Shown: positions 36,666 to 46,641, counted from the first letter of the stretch. The stretch: DNA of 64,000 nt from Rhynchonema sp. JSB1_4 (GCA_030248065.1 JASAMV010004792.1:1-64000); one strand, 5' to 3'. Notes: generated from the letters alone by a model not told the origin. Numbers and translations: made by a program.

Positions 36666-37484
36666 CAGTGGTGTAGCTGGGGGGGGGGGGTGGGGGGGGA
36701 CCCCCCTAGGTACAGTAGGTAGGTTGCCGCCCCTCGCCTGGTACAGTAGGTAGGTTGCCGCCCCTCCCCTGGTACAGTAGGTAGGTTGCCGCCCCACCTA
36801 ACTTTTCACCCAAAACATTCATTTTTGGCTTAAAATTGCATAAAATTAGCATATTTGTCTGCAAATAGGCGAAAAATCGCGCGCTGCGCGCGAAATTAGT
36901 GTTTTAGGCCACATTTTCTTCAGTATTTAGACATAAAAAATTTTGGTTTCCAGATGACCCCCCCAAGTGGTACGACCCCCCCCCCTAGCTCGGCTGGTAC
37001 AGTAGGTAGGTTGCCGCCCCGCATTTTGGGTGGTACAGTACCGTATTGTCGGAAATAGAACCCCCCATTAATTGACCCCCCCCCTAAATGGCTCGAAATC
37101 AAAAATAGAACCCCCCATTAATTGACCCCCCCCATTAATAGAACCCCACCCCCAACCTTCACCGTACCACAGATTAGTGGTATGGTAGGGCTGTGTTGTT
37201 GTGTCAAACGTTGTTTAAGCTTGCGTACACAACAGAATACAGCTTTTTAAGCATAATTGCCGCTGTTGAAGTTAGAAAATACCGAAAACAAGCCATTTTT
37301 ATGGGCATTATTAACAATGATTTTTTTCGTCGGGGGGCCAAATGAAAAATATAACCCCCACAATAATTGACCCCCCCCCATAAATTGAACCCCCCAAAAT
37401 GACCCCAGTGAAAAAATAGACCCCCCGGGTTCTATTTCCGACAATACGGTAGGTTGCCGCCCCGCCTGGGTAGCTACACCACTG
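36666..37484. mobile_element. hAT-type MITE with GTAGGTTGCCGCCCC repeats (host of a nested element)
   Basis: Ends CAGTGGTGTAGCT and its complement, flanked by the 8-bp duplication TTTAAGCC (36658-36665 and 37485-37492). Copies of TACAGTAGGTAGGTTGCCGC lie near 36711, 36741, 36775 and 36996, with a split copy around the nested element. The core contains AAAATCGCGCGCTGCGCGCG. About 408 bp once the nested 411 bp are removed. Confidence 0.87.
37041..37449. mobile_element. Nested TA-flanked MITE with AATAGAACCCCCC repeats
   Basis: Perfect terminal inverted repeats of 23-24 bp beginning CCGTATTGTCGGAAATAG, bounded by TA on both sides, which fits a Tc1/mariner-type target. The interior reiterates AATAGAACCCCCCATTAATT and CCCCCCCC runs. 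No coding capacity. It interrupts one GTAGGTTGCCGCCCC repeat of the surrounding element. Confidence 0.8.
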
Positions 37485-37595
37485 TTTAAGCCCAAGCCCA
37501 AGAAGCCTAGGCGTAGGCCTAAGCCTAAGCCTAAGCCTAGGCCTAAGCCTAAGCCAAAGCCTAAGCCCAAGCCTAAGGCTAAGCTCAAGAAAACA
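37485..37595. repeat. Degenerate GCCTAA array (telomere-like)
   Basis: About 15 hexamer-like units GCCTAA, with variants GCCTAG, GCCCAA and GCCAAA. The complement is TTAGGC, the telomere unit known from many nematodes. It directly abuts the hAT-type MITE, whose target duplication TTTAAGCC is itself taken from such units. Confidence 0.7.
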
Positions 37596-37721
37596 AACAA
37601 AAAATGATGGCTATGTTTTGACATCCCAACCCCGATTTCACTGTTATAAACACTATTTCTCATCATTTTGTGCATGTATAAATTAGTTTTAACCAAAAAA
37701 GCCAAAAAAAATAAAAAATTT

Positions 37722-37799
37722 CACCGGCGCCGGCGGGACTCGAACCAGCGGTCCCACAGGCACGAGTCCAACGCCTTCGCCGCTGAGCTAGCGAACCGA
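37722..37799 (-). tRNA. tRNA-derived sequence with A box, B box and T-run
   Basis: The complement contains TAGCTCAGCGG (A box) and GGTTCGAGTCC (B box), about 45 nt apart, followed within 20 nt by TTTTTTATTTTTTTT, a pol III-type stop. The acceptor and anticodon arms do not pair well in my fold, so a decayed tRNA or a tRNA-derived SINE head is more likely than a working tRNA. I cannot assign an anticodon. Confidence 0.4.
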
Positions 37800-39299
37800 C
37801 ACACACTGCCGTCTAGCCGCTGCTACTTATATCTAGCGCTGCTGCTGTCTAATACACACACGTGTATTAATTAATGCACACACAGCCAGCTGCGTGTAAC
37901 AGTTAAACCTGATGATCAAGGGCACCTGGATGATTTTCCAAAGATTTTTATCTCCTAATCCCGCGGCCAAGGGAAAAAATTAGTGAAAAAATCAAGCTTT
38001 GTTCTCTTTCATTAGTTTTAGAATGTCGCGGAACAGCGTATGGCCGACTGGTCTGATGTTGAACGGGTTGGAGTCAGCACCCCGTTCGAGTTACGCGGTT
38101 ATATTACATACACATACTGTATCTTTGGTGTTTGTGTCCGTCTGATGCCAATTATTGGAGGCCAACTGGTCTGTCTTGACACGGTTTGGCACCAAAACTC
38201 ACCACTCACTTTATACTCAATACACGGGGCGGGCCGGCCATGTTGGACTAAAATTCTTAGATTATGCAATCACGAGCCCTTGGCTTGATGGTTCATATGG
38301 CGAAAGAATAACATTGTTTGTAACATCCAAATTATCCTATCAGATGAGAAAAGGTGACTAAATCCGCGGTCTCTGAAGGCCTTTTTGCCTTGTCTCCTCC
38401 TGAAGTACACTGTTTCACTGTGGTCACAGTCTCGCAATGGTCACATCTTGTGGTCAGCACATTTGTGTCCCAGACATTGCAAACAATCTGGACAATGGTT
38501 AATAATGTCCATTGGCAAAAAACACATGACGGTGCATTATGCAGTTCACATGCAGTGTGGCACCTCCTCCCATGGATCTCTGAAAAAAAACATGAACAAC
38601 CGATACAGAACTAAAATTTGGAGCAATTAGGAGGGCCCTAAAATACCTCAGTGTGTTTCGCCGCACATGCACGATAATCTGACGTGCATCGCGAAACATC
38701 AGGTGCATCCATCGGTGACTGCCGCTTTACTGAAATCGTGCCTTTTATAGTCCGCTGGTGGAAAGTGAGTCACACTGTTTAATATTGAGCAACGGATCCA
38801 AAGTAGAATTTTATCACAGCAACTTGTACATTTGAATATGCACCAATTTCCGTATTTACAGGATGAATATTTACCATTTGTGTGTATTGGTCGCACAATG
38901 ACTATATAAGAATTGGTCAAATTTTTTTCCTGAATCGTGAAGAGGGAAAGTGACGGGGCAATGACGTTGCGTTGCGTGATCGCACACAAAGTATGTGGTA
39001 AAGAGAATGTTTCAGACCTGCGGCAACGTGGTTGATCTGCTAGATTATTTTTAGCTGTAAATGTTTTGTCAAAAATACAAGTAGCATAGTGGATAAGGTT
39101 GAACCTGAAGATCAGGGTAGATGAATTCTGATTTAGTCATTGTGCGACCAATACATTTGTGTAGAATATTACGCACCGGAATAAACACAACACTTTACAC
39201 ATCCATATCTAACCGATCGAAAGCCCTATAGATTTGCAATGGTCAACATCAAACTATGTACAGTGAGACGAGAGGTCTTAATCGTTCAAAAAATAATGA
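37800..39299. other. Intergenic region without recognised genes
   Basis: 1.5 kb between the tRNA-derived sequence and the ASB gene. Only short frames without family features. No inverted-repeat element with clear ends was found. Confidence 0.45.
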
Positions 39300-40758
39300 T
39301 CACTCGGTGCAACTGTGTCCCAAGTTACCGGGCCACAAATCGGGGTATTGTTCAAAATGCAGCGCGCGATTTTGCAGCGGTTGAGGTAAGCTGTTTATGC
39401 CGATGAAATGATTTCGTCTGATCCGAATCAAACAACATTCGACCAGCGACATGGGGTTACGACCCAGATGAGTGAGAATCGTTTTCAAAGACGCGTAAGT
39501 CTGAATTATAGACCAGCATAAATCAGCGGTGTTTTCGTGGCGTTACGGTTTTCGAACGAGATTTTGATTGATTTTCACTGGTTTTGACTAGTGCAGCACG
39601 TCTGTTTTAGGTCACCCCCACCCTGGTTAAATTCGTAGCATCAATCACCTCAGTCACGTGACAAATGCAGACCTGTATCCTGTCGTCAAATGTGATGGCG
39701 GGCATGAAAAACTTATATTTACCCCACGCATGTGCAAAACAACAGTTAAACATGAATTGACAATACCTTTTTTGCACAGATGATAAAACCAACATTTGCG
39801 TTTGGCACCAAATCGCCAGGTGTTTGTTCAACATTATTTCTGGCGCTCGCGTCCGCGCCGTATCCGACCAACAGAGCTGCTAGTTCGGGTCGATCCGGAT
39901 GCAGTTCAGCGACACAATGCAGTGCGTTACGGTGGATCATCTTGGCACGAGGATTGGCGCCTTTCTGCAGAACGTACCAAACAACGTGTACTGCACCGCA
40001 CTGGAGTTTTCCGTCTTCAGTCCTCCCCCCGAATAGTGCCCCATGGGACTCAGTTCGGCAGATTTTCCAAATAGAGCCCCATGAGGCTCTATGAAGGGTT
40101 CTCCCAATCACCTGCAACAACGTCCTGATTACATCGAAATGTCCAGCGACAGCAGCCGAATGCAACGGCGTGCCGTGCCATCCATCAGACACATTCAGTT
40201 CGGCGCCATAAGCGATCAACAATCGAACACACGGCTCGTGACCGGCAGCTGATGCCTCGTGCAGTGCACTTGCCGGCTGACACACAAGATTCACCTGGAG
40301 AATTGTCGAAAACTTGAAACGACACACACAGAATTTATTCGTTCTTTTTCACTTTTTTTTCACCTGCGCGCCGTGCTGCAGCAGCAGCCGAGCGATATCG
40401 GTGTATCCGTGTGCCACAGCCTCACATAATGGGGTTGAGCTGTCGACTGCTCGACTATTGATCTGGAAAAACGACTGCACGAATTGCAAAATTTACTTAA
40501 AAAAACTATTAGTTTCACTGAAAAACATGGATGAATTCACTATTTTACGAGCCCACTCACACTCGGCTTTCGTCTGAGCAGCATTTCGACGAGTCTTCGA
40601 TTGCCCATACTGCACGCAACGTGCAATGGTGTTGTGCCATCGTAGTCGCTGGTGATGATCAGAAATGGGTCGGATTCCAGAAACAACTCAACGCCTTTCA
40701 CGTCACCCTCACGACAAGTATTCAACAGCAGACAGACACGGTCGTATTCATTTAACAT
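39300..40758 (-). CDS. Ankyrin repeat and SOCS box (ASB-type) protein
   Basis: Substrate-recognition subunit type of a Cullin-RING ubiquitin ligase (SOCS box binds Elongin B/C; family knowledge). Exons 40758..40561, 40462..40364, 40294..40112, 39964..39767, 39500..39300; all in phase, 292 residues. About six ankyrin repeats are visible: GTTPLHVACSMGNRRLVEMLL, STPLCEAVAHGYTDIARLLL, SALHEASAAGHEPCVRLLI, GTPLHSAAVAGHFDVIRTLL, NALHCVAELHPDRPELAALL and a partial sixth. The last exon carries the SOCS box: PMSLVECCLIRIRRN, then LPQPLQNRALHFEQY. The Met at 40758 was chosen because it precedes the first repeat in frame; further 5' coding exons (for example near 41061) cannot be excluded. The substrate is unknown. 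Confidence 0.88.
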
Positions 40759-41668
40759 TTGGGCATTATTATTTTTTGATATCTTATTTCAAAAACATAA
40801 AATCGATTTCGGGTGCTCGCGGAGAAGTTTTCGCTCAGATCCAGTCATTTCATTCTGCCCTTCTCGAGAAACCCGCTTCCGATCACATTCACAATGAAGC
40901 AGAAAACTCAATTCACCACAAATAAAAATTACTGAAACATTATGGTCAGGCGCACATTCTTGCGTGTGTGCCGCTCGCATGTTGGGAATAGCTTGGTCAG
41001 TCGGTGGAGGAACGAGCAACGATGCGCACGGACTTCGAAAATCAATTAGAGAGATTGGCATTCTTTTTCTTTTTTCTTTTGGCCGAGTTCGACGTCAGAA
41101 GTAAATGTCGAACAAAGCGTTCGCGCGTGGCCGTGTCAATCGCGGTATGACTTCAGGATTGCGGAACGCATATTCAAGGAAACTTGAAATGCACAAAAAT
41201 GCACAAGAGCAACAATACACGAGTCACAAGATAAAGCGCAAGGCGTATTTCACTTCATTTGAATAATTTCAAGGAGCCTCTGTTAGGCATAGTAACACCC
41301 ACACCTAACAAACAATACGTTGGCAGAGAGTTGTTGGGGGTTAGGATAGTCAAGTGTCTGTTGTTCTGTCAGGCAGCGTTGCAGTTGAAGGATAACTTGA
41401 GAGTTTCGTCAAAGTTGGACTTCTGGGTTTTCTTGCAAAGCCTGTCCTGGGGCTTACACCTCAGTGTGGGTCCGGCCTAGGCTAAATTTTGGTCACGCAC
41501 GACGCTGGGCACAGACTGACACTTGCAGTTGTGTTTCCAAGGAAACGTTCACAAATGTTCCATTAGTACATGCGGAAGCAGACGAGAGAGCAGTTTTTGT
41601 CCATTGATTTGTTTATGAAGGTGCTGTCCTTCGGTCAAAATTACTTTTAATTGCCGATTCAAAATACG
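40759..41668. other. Divergent spacer between the ASB-type gene and FAX/CDR-like gene 1
   Basis: 910 bp between two head-to-head starts. A 90-residue minus-strand frame (41061..40789) exists but shows no family features; ATGTTTCAGTAA occurs near 40934 (complement). The promoters of both genes should lie here. Confidence 0.45.
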
Positions 41669-43422
41669 ATGTCACTATGTTGCATATTGGCGTGGGCACC
41701 TACCACGGTCGCTGTTGTCGTACTTGCGCTGTTTTTGAAACTGTTGCAGCATTTGACGACCAAAAGAACCAAATTGCTCAAAGATGACTGGGAAAAGGGT
41801 TTGTGATTTAGAAAGACAGATATTTGACATTTTGCCATGTTTCTGCAATTCTAGATCCACTTTCAGATGTGGTCTACCTGTATCAGTTTCCTCGCGCTCG
41901 TGTCGTGCCCAATTTATCCCCATATTGCCTTAAACTCGAGACATGGCTGAGAATGGCAAAAGTCAAGTATGAAGTAGGTTAGGGTTGGGTTTGATGTGAA
42001 ATGGATCATGATTTTCGAAAAGGAATTGCTGCACACTCAGCGTGAAAAGTAGCGTTTGAAGAAATCAATTCTATCAGACCCTGCCCATATAAATTGCTTC
42101 CAAACCCCTGTCAGTTCGTCGATCTTGGCTTCGGCACGTGGTCGAAAGAGGGCATGGTGCCGTTTGTTGAGCTGAACGGAGTCGAATATCCCGATTCGAC
42201 TTTAGCTGTTCGAGATTTGTCGAGAATATTGGCCAAAGGACATGTTAACGGACAAAATCCGTTAGCACGGGCAATACAAGTGATGGTTGAAACCACTATT
42301 TTGCCGTGAGTTGTTTGTTACATATGAATTTTTGTTCTCTTAAAAATATTTACCACGCATATACATTTTTTACGCTGAAAGCGGGAAAACTCGCGATTTT
42401 TGGAAACTTCAGCTCGACGATGTATTTCATGCACGACGACCATTTCGACGAAATTTACACCAAGTTTGGTCCTGTGATGCCAACTTGGTTGAAAACGATC
42501 ATCATGGTTATGAAGCCGCTGATTTTGAGAAGTGTGCGTTGAACATTTTGAATTTATTCTTTACCGAAAAAATTCCTAATCATTCTAAACCTTGTTTTCT
42601 AAAAATCGTGATTTCAGCGACAAGGCAAGATCGCAGCTATGGGCATTGGTCGACATCCGAAACACGAAATTCTCAAAATCGGTTGTGACGACCTACGCTC
42701 GTTGGCTCAAATACTTGGGGACAAGAGATTCATGATGGGAGACGAACCTACCACTGTGAGTTCTTCATAGTTTCGTTCTGATGAGAAAGTGAAGAGGTGC
42801 ATTCAAGTTAAGAAAGCATAATGCATTCACCCTTTTCATGTGTCTTGGTGGACGAGATTTGTCCGCATCGGATCTGCGTTTGTATAATGGCACTTTTGGT
42901 GTGTCGAGGAGATTAATAGCTGCAACAAAAATTTCAGATATTAGAAAGTTATAATGTATGCTGCCTCTCTGGTACTAGCTTCCACGATAGTCGGCCGGAC
43001 TTACTATCGAGAGTCAATATCGAAATAACCCAATTCACCCAACATCGGAGCAGTCCGGATCTGAATAGATACCCAATTTCCTCACAGTCTGCTCTCTGCG
43101 ACATCGTTTTCGACCGTTTTCGGTCGCAATAAAAATATTCACGAAAAGTCGGTTTCACCATAAATAGTGAGAATGCTGCGAAATCCAATGACTGTAGCTG
43201 TGTTTATACCTTCAGGTTGACGCAGCAGTGTTCGGATGTCTGGCCATATCGGTCTATTTGCCTGTTGATCTCGAGCACGTAGAGTTCATGAGAAAGAAGA
43301 CACCGAATTTGATTGATTATCTAGATCGCATCAAAAAGATCTATTGGCCGGACTGGCACCAATGCACCGTCGGACAACAAGCCACAACCGAGTACATGAA
43401 AGAACATAAATATTTGAGCTAA
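41669..43422 (+). CDS. FAX/CDR-like glutathione-transferase-fold protein 1
   Basis: Member of the failed-axon-connections/metaxin-related GST-fold family; the nematode CDR (cadmium-responsive) proteins belong here. Exons 41669..41798, 41867..41973, 42115..42305, 42413..42533, 42618..42755, 43216..43422; phases close, 297 residues. An N-terminal hydrophobic segment (VAVVVLALFLKLL) suggests a membrane anchor. The thioredoxin-like part has VYLYQFPRARVVPNLSPYC and FVELNGVEYPDSTLAVRDLS; the GST-C part has GIGRHPKHEILKIGCDDLRSL and DKRFMMGDEPTTVDAAVFG. It shares exon structure and most motifs with the second copy at 45078, so this is a tandem duplication. Substrate or enzymatic activity is not known from sequence. 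Confidence 0.9.
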
Positions 43423-43879
43423 ACTGGTTCCTGACAACTGTTGTGATCAATCTGGACCAATTCGCATTATCTTGTCAATCATAAATAACATTATAAAGGC
43501 ATGATGCAAATCTATACACGTTGTCAAAAGTTTTGATTCACTTGTGGTCCCAAAGCCCAAGCCCTTGTCCGCATCGGCAGGGTCATTGTAAACTATCAAA
43601 ATGTTCGTTCAGCAGACGCGATTGAAGTCACGCTCCACATATGTAATTGTGGGCTTATAGTACTATGGTCAAATCGAGCCGTGAAATGACATGTATTATT
43701 TCTCGCGCGCATTTGGCGTGGCATGTCGAACAAGCGAGCATTTGAAAACGGCCGTAAACGATCAAAAACACATGCCTGCAAGTTGTCACATCACCGAACA
43801 GTCAAAAGGACGAAAAAATTCTTTCAAAATAACACCTTTGGTAGTCTAAAAACCACACTTCGTTTGCGAGCGAGCAAAC
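43423..43879. other. Spacer after FAX/CDR-like gene 1
   Basis: 457 bp up to the target duplication of the TRIM element. No gene supported. It ends ...GCAAACACTG, whose last four bases are the duplicated target. Confidence 0.5.
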
Positions 43880-43883
43880 ACTG

Positions 43884-44154
43884 TGTCAACTTGCGACCAC
43901 CAAACAATGTTCCTGAGAGGACTCGAACCTCCGACCTCCCAACCGGTCAGGCGCTCTATCCAACTGAGCTACAGGAACGAGCTCAGTGGCCGCACTAACC
44001 ACTTCATAAACCGAACGATACGCAGTGCACCGCAGCGCACACACACAATTCTCTCCTCGTATAACGTTACGCTGCAGGGACTATACCACATGCGGACAGC
44101 GTATAATATTCTCGGGCTCGTAATACGCGGTGTGTGTCTATTCGCCAGACCACA
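43884..44154 (-). repeat. 3' LTR of the TRIM element
   Basis: 271 bp, preceded on the minus strand by the polypurine tract at 44155-44167 and followed by the ACTG target duplication. Confidence 0.88.
43908..43978 (-). tRNA. tRNA-like gene in the TRIM 3' LTR, shortened anticodon loop
   Basis: Same sequence as the copy at 44324-44394, including the short anticodon loop. The reading is therefore not a one-off sequencing slip unless both copies share it. Confidence 0.5.
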
Positions 44155-44279
44155 CTACCCCCCTCCCAGGCGGGGCTGACCTCAGGCCAAATCGCGTATC
44201 GCGTATCGCCCAATCTGACTCCGAAATCAGAAGGCTGTCTAGCCCGATTCGGCTTCGAACGCCGTTCATCGGACTTGTC

Positions 44280-44297
44280 CCATCACGTCGGGCACCA
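44280..44297 (-). other. Primer-binding site of the TRIM element
   Basis: Complement TGGTGCCCGACGTGATGG, two bases after the 5' LTR end. It would pair with the 3' end of a tRNA ending CGTCGGGCACCA. The donor tRNA is not identified in this window. Confidence 0.7.
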
Positions 44298-44299
44298 AT

Positions 44300-44570
44300 T
44301 GTCAACTTGCGACCACCAAACAATGTTCCTGAGAGGACTCGAACCTCCGACCTCCCAACCGGTCAGGCGCTCTATCCAACTGAGCTACAGGAACGAGCTC
44401 AGTGGCCGCACTAACCACTTCATAAACCGAACGATACGCAGTGCACCGCAGCGCACACACACAATTCTCTCCTCGTATAACGTTACGCTGCAGGGACTAT
44501 ACCACATGCGGACAGCGTATAATATTCTCGGGCTCGTAATACGCGGTGTGTGTCTATTCGCCAGACCACA
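44300..44570 (-). repeat. 5' LTR of the TRIM element
   Basis: 271 bp, minus-strand start TGTGGTCTGGCG and end AAGTTGACA. Apparently identical to the other LTR, so insertion was recent or the copies are homogenised. Confidence 0.88.
44324..44394 (-). tRNA. tRNA-like gene in the TRIM 5' LTR, shortened anticodon loop
   Basis: The complement folds with a perfect 7-bp acceptor stem (GTTCCTG/CAGGAAC), a perfect D stem (GCTC/GAGC), a 9-nt D loop and a T arm GGAGG-TTCGAGT-CCTCT. A box TAGCTCAGTTGG and B box GGTTCGAGTCC are intact. Between the arms only 14 nt are available (CCTGACCGGTTGGG). They give a 5-bp stem with two G-T pairs and a 4-nt CCGG loop instead of 7, so no normal anticodon is present. 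An alternative mismatched fold could present GGT. No T-run follows. Confidence 0.5.
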
Positions 44571-45077
44571 ACTGAACAGCACAGTTGGACCATTTTCTTT
44601 GCTAACTTTGTCCCCTGGTCATCATGGTTCAAGACTGCCGTACATCTGTGCAGTTTACGGACCTTTATGTACTGCATGTACGTGGCATTACTTCGTTCAG
44701 ACATCTTTCAGAAAACTTTGACCGAGGCAGTGTGTACTGTACGTGTAGTGTCAACGTACATACACATACTGTACGTAGCACATGGTACTGTAAGAAAAAC
44801 ACCCGGGCAACAAACCGGCGTTTTGTGCTGACGCTGCACTAAACTTTTCCAGCCCGGGATGCTCACTATTCTCAACGTGTTTATCTAAAACTTGCAGCTG
44901 AGCAGCTGATTTTCATTGCGAGCGCAGACTGTTGTTTTGCATATTTTCCTGATAAAAAGCTCAAAATAACCCTAGTGAGGTTATTGTCTGGTTATTTTGT
45001 TGTTTCAATCTCAAGTAACAACCTACTGAACCACAGATTTTCATTTTAGGTTGATAAAACCATTCTTGGATTCGCAA
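44571..45077. other. Spacer upstream of FAX/CDR-like gene 2
   Basis: 507 bp without a supported gene. TGTACGTGTAG/TGTACGTAG-like strings near 44740-44780 are partly repetitive. It should include the promoter of the gene starting at 45078. Confidence 0.45.
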
Positions 45078-46641
45078 ATGGCCTGTTGCTTGTGGACCCT
45101 GGCCATCGCAGCCGTGGTGCTGTTCGTGGCGTTCAAACTATTGAAGGGAAAACTCTTCCCGCCACGTCCCACGCCATTCAAGTCAGATTGGGAGAAAGGT
45201 TTTTGATCATTTTTTATATTTTATGACATTATATTTTTGTTTTTACCTTCTTTATTTTCCTCTAGATGTCGCGTATCTGTATCAATTCCCCCGCGCCCGT
45301 GTGGTGCCCAATTTATCGCCGTACTGTCTCAAACTGGAAACCTGGTTGCGAATGGCAAAGATCAAGTATGAGGTCTGTCAGAGTGGCGTTGCGTATAAAA
45401 ACGTTTTGTTCGGCATTTTCAACAAAAACCTGAAAAAACACTGAAAGTTAGGTCGTTGATTGCGGCTTTATGGTGAAATCGAAAGAGGGAATGATGCCAT
45501 TCGTTGAGTTGAATGGCGTTGAATACCCGGATTCAACACTGGCCATTCGCGATCTCAGTCGAATTTTCCACAAAGAACATGTGCATGGACATGGGGGCGA
45601 TTCGTGTGCCGGTGTGGCCAGAGCAATTCAAGTGTTCGTCGAGAACTCGATTTTAACGTGAGTGAGGGGACCATCCTTTGTGCGTACTCTGTCTCTGACA
45701 ACGTTTTTTGGAAGAATCTTCATTATACGCGTTGCCTGATCCGTAAAGCGCTTACGCGGCATGCGGTGCATTTGGCAGTCACGTGATCTAAAGCTACCAG
45801 TCGTGTGCACTTCACGGATGAGCTGATCAAGCCACCGCACTTGAAAAATTCTTCCGAGGGTATTGTCAGTGTGTGCTCGGGCAATACCCCTTGGGACATG
45901 TTTTTCAAACGCGTTGAAAGAATGTAAAAACCATACAAAACCGTTGATTGTTGCAGAGCGATTTCCTACTTCAAATACACTGAGCATTTCCTGGAAATGT
46001 TCCGTGCGGACATTGTCCCACCGCTGCCTGGCTGGGTGAAACCTCTACTCATCATCACCAGACCGTTGACCTCACGTCAGGTTTGTTCGGGGTTTTGACG
46101 AGCTGATGTTTCACTGAACTATTGCGTCACACCAACTTTAATTTGTTTTTTGAAATATTTCTTTGCTGCAGTTCAAAAGCAGGATGGCAGCGCAAGGCAT
46201 CGGACGGCATCCAAAACACGAAATCATGCGAATCGGTTGTGATGATCTGCGCTCGCTGGCTCAAATACTTGGGGACAAGAAATTCATGATGGGAGACGAG
46301 CCAACCACTGTGAGTTGCAGCAGTTGATGTTTCACAATCTAATGTTGATGACACGGATAATTCCAGGTTGACGCCAGTGTGTTTGGCATGTTAGCCACCT
46401 CGGTCTATGTGCCCGTTGAAAATGAACATGTCGATTTTATGAAACGGGAGACCCCAACGATCATCGAGTATTTGGATCGTATCAAGGTGAGGTCCTTCTT
46501 TGCAATTTGATTCAAAATACAGCTGTTGTATATGTTCCGCTTGAAACATCACAGGAACGCTTCTGGCCGGACTGGAAAGATTGCACGGAGGGACTGCAGC
46601 TGAACAGTGACTATATGAAGACTGGGGGATATTTGAAGTGA
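45078..46641 (+). CDS. FAX/CDR-like glutathione-transferase-fold protein 2
   Basis: Tandem paralog of the gene at 41669. Exons 45078..45198, 45266..45372, 45452..45657, 45957..46080, 46172..46309, 46367..46486, 46555..46641; phases close, 300 residues. An N-terminal hydrophobic anchor (LAIAAVVLFVAFKLL) precedes a DWEKD junction. The GST-N-like part contains VAYLYQFPRARVVPNLSPYC and FVELNGVEYPDSTLAIRDLS; the C-terminal domain has GIGRHPKHEIMRIGCDDLRSL, DKKFMMGDEPTTVDASVFG and ends YMKTGGYLK. Five of six introns match the paralog; the last coding exon is split by an extra intron here (46487-46554). Function as a detoxification or membrane GST-like factor is a family inference. Confidence 0.9.

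Larger units (their letters stand above)
43884..44570 (-). mobile_element. TRIM retroelement whose LTRs carry a tRNA-like gene
   Basis: 687 bp in total. LTRs at 43884-44154 and 44300-44570 (271 bp each) look identical. They begin TG and end CA, and are flanked by the 4-bp duplication ACTG (43880-43883 and 44571-44574). Read on the minus strand, the 5' LTR is followed after two bases by TGGTGCCCGACGTGATGG, a primer-binding-site-like string, and the 145-bp interior ends with GGGAGGGGGGTAG, a polypurine tract, directly before the 3' LTR. There is no coding capacity. These features define a terminal-repeat retrotransposon in miniature. Each LTR holds a 71-nt tRNA-like sequence about 24 nt from its 3' end. 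The element separates the two FAX/CDR-like genes. Confidence 0.9.

Noticed and set aside
35600..37450. Regularly repeated motifs resembling a CRISPR array
   Set aside because: Repeats are unevenly spaced, lie within elements with inverted ends and target duplications, and the genome is eukaryotic.
37247..37705. 152-residue minus-strand frame with a Gly-Leu repeat
   Set aside because: The repeat is the translation of the GCCTAA array; the rest crosses MITE ends.
40789..41061. Upstream coding exon of the ASB-type gene
   Set aside because: The 90-residue frame has no ankyrin features and no donor that joins in phase to 40758.
44134..44721. 195-residue plus-strand open frame
   Set aside because: It runs antisense through the TRIM LTR and tRNA-like sequence and has no family features.
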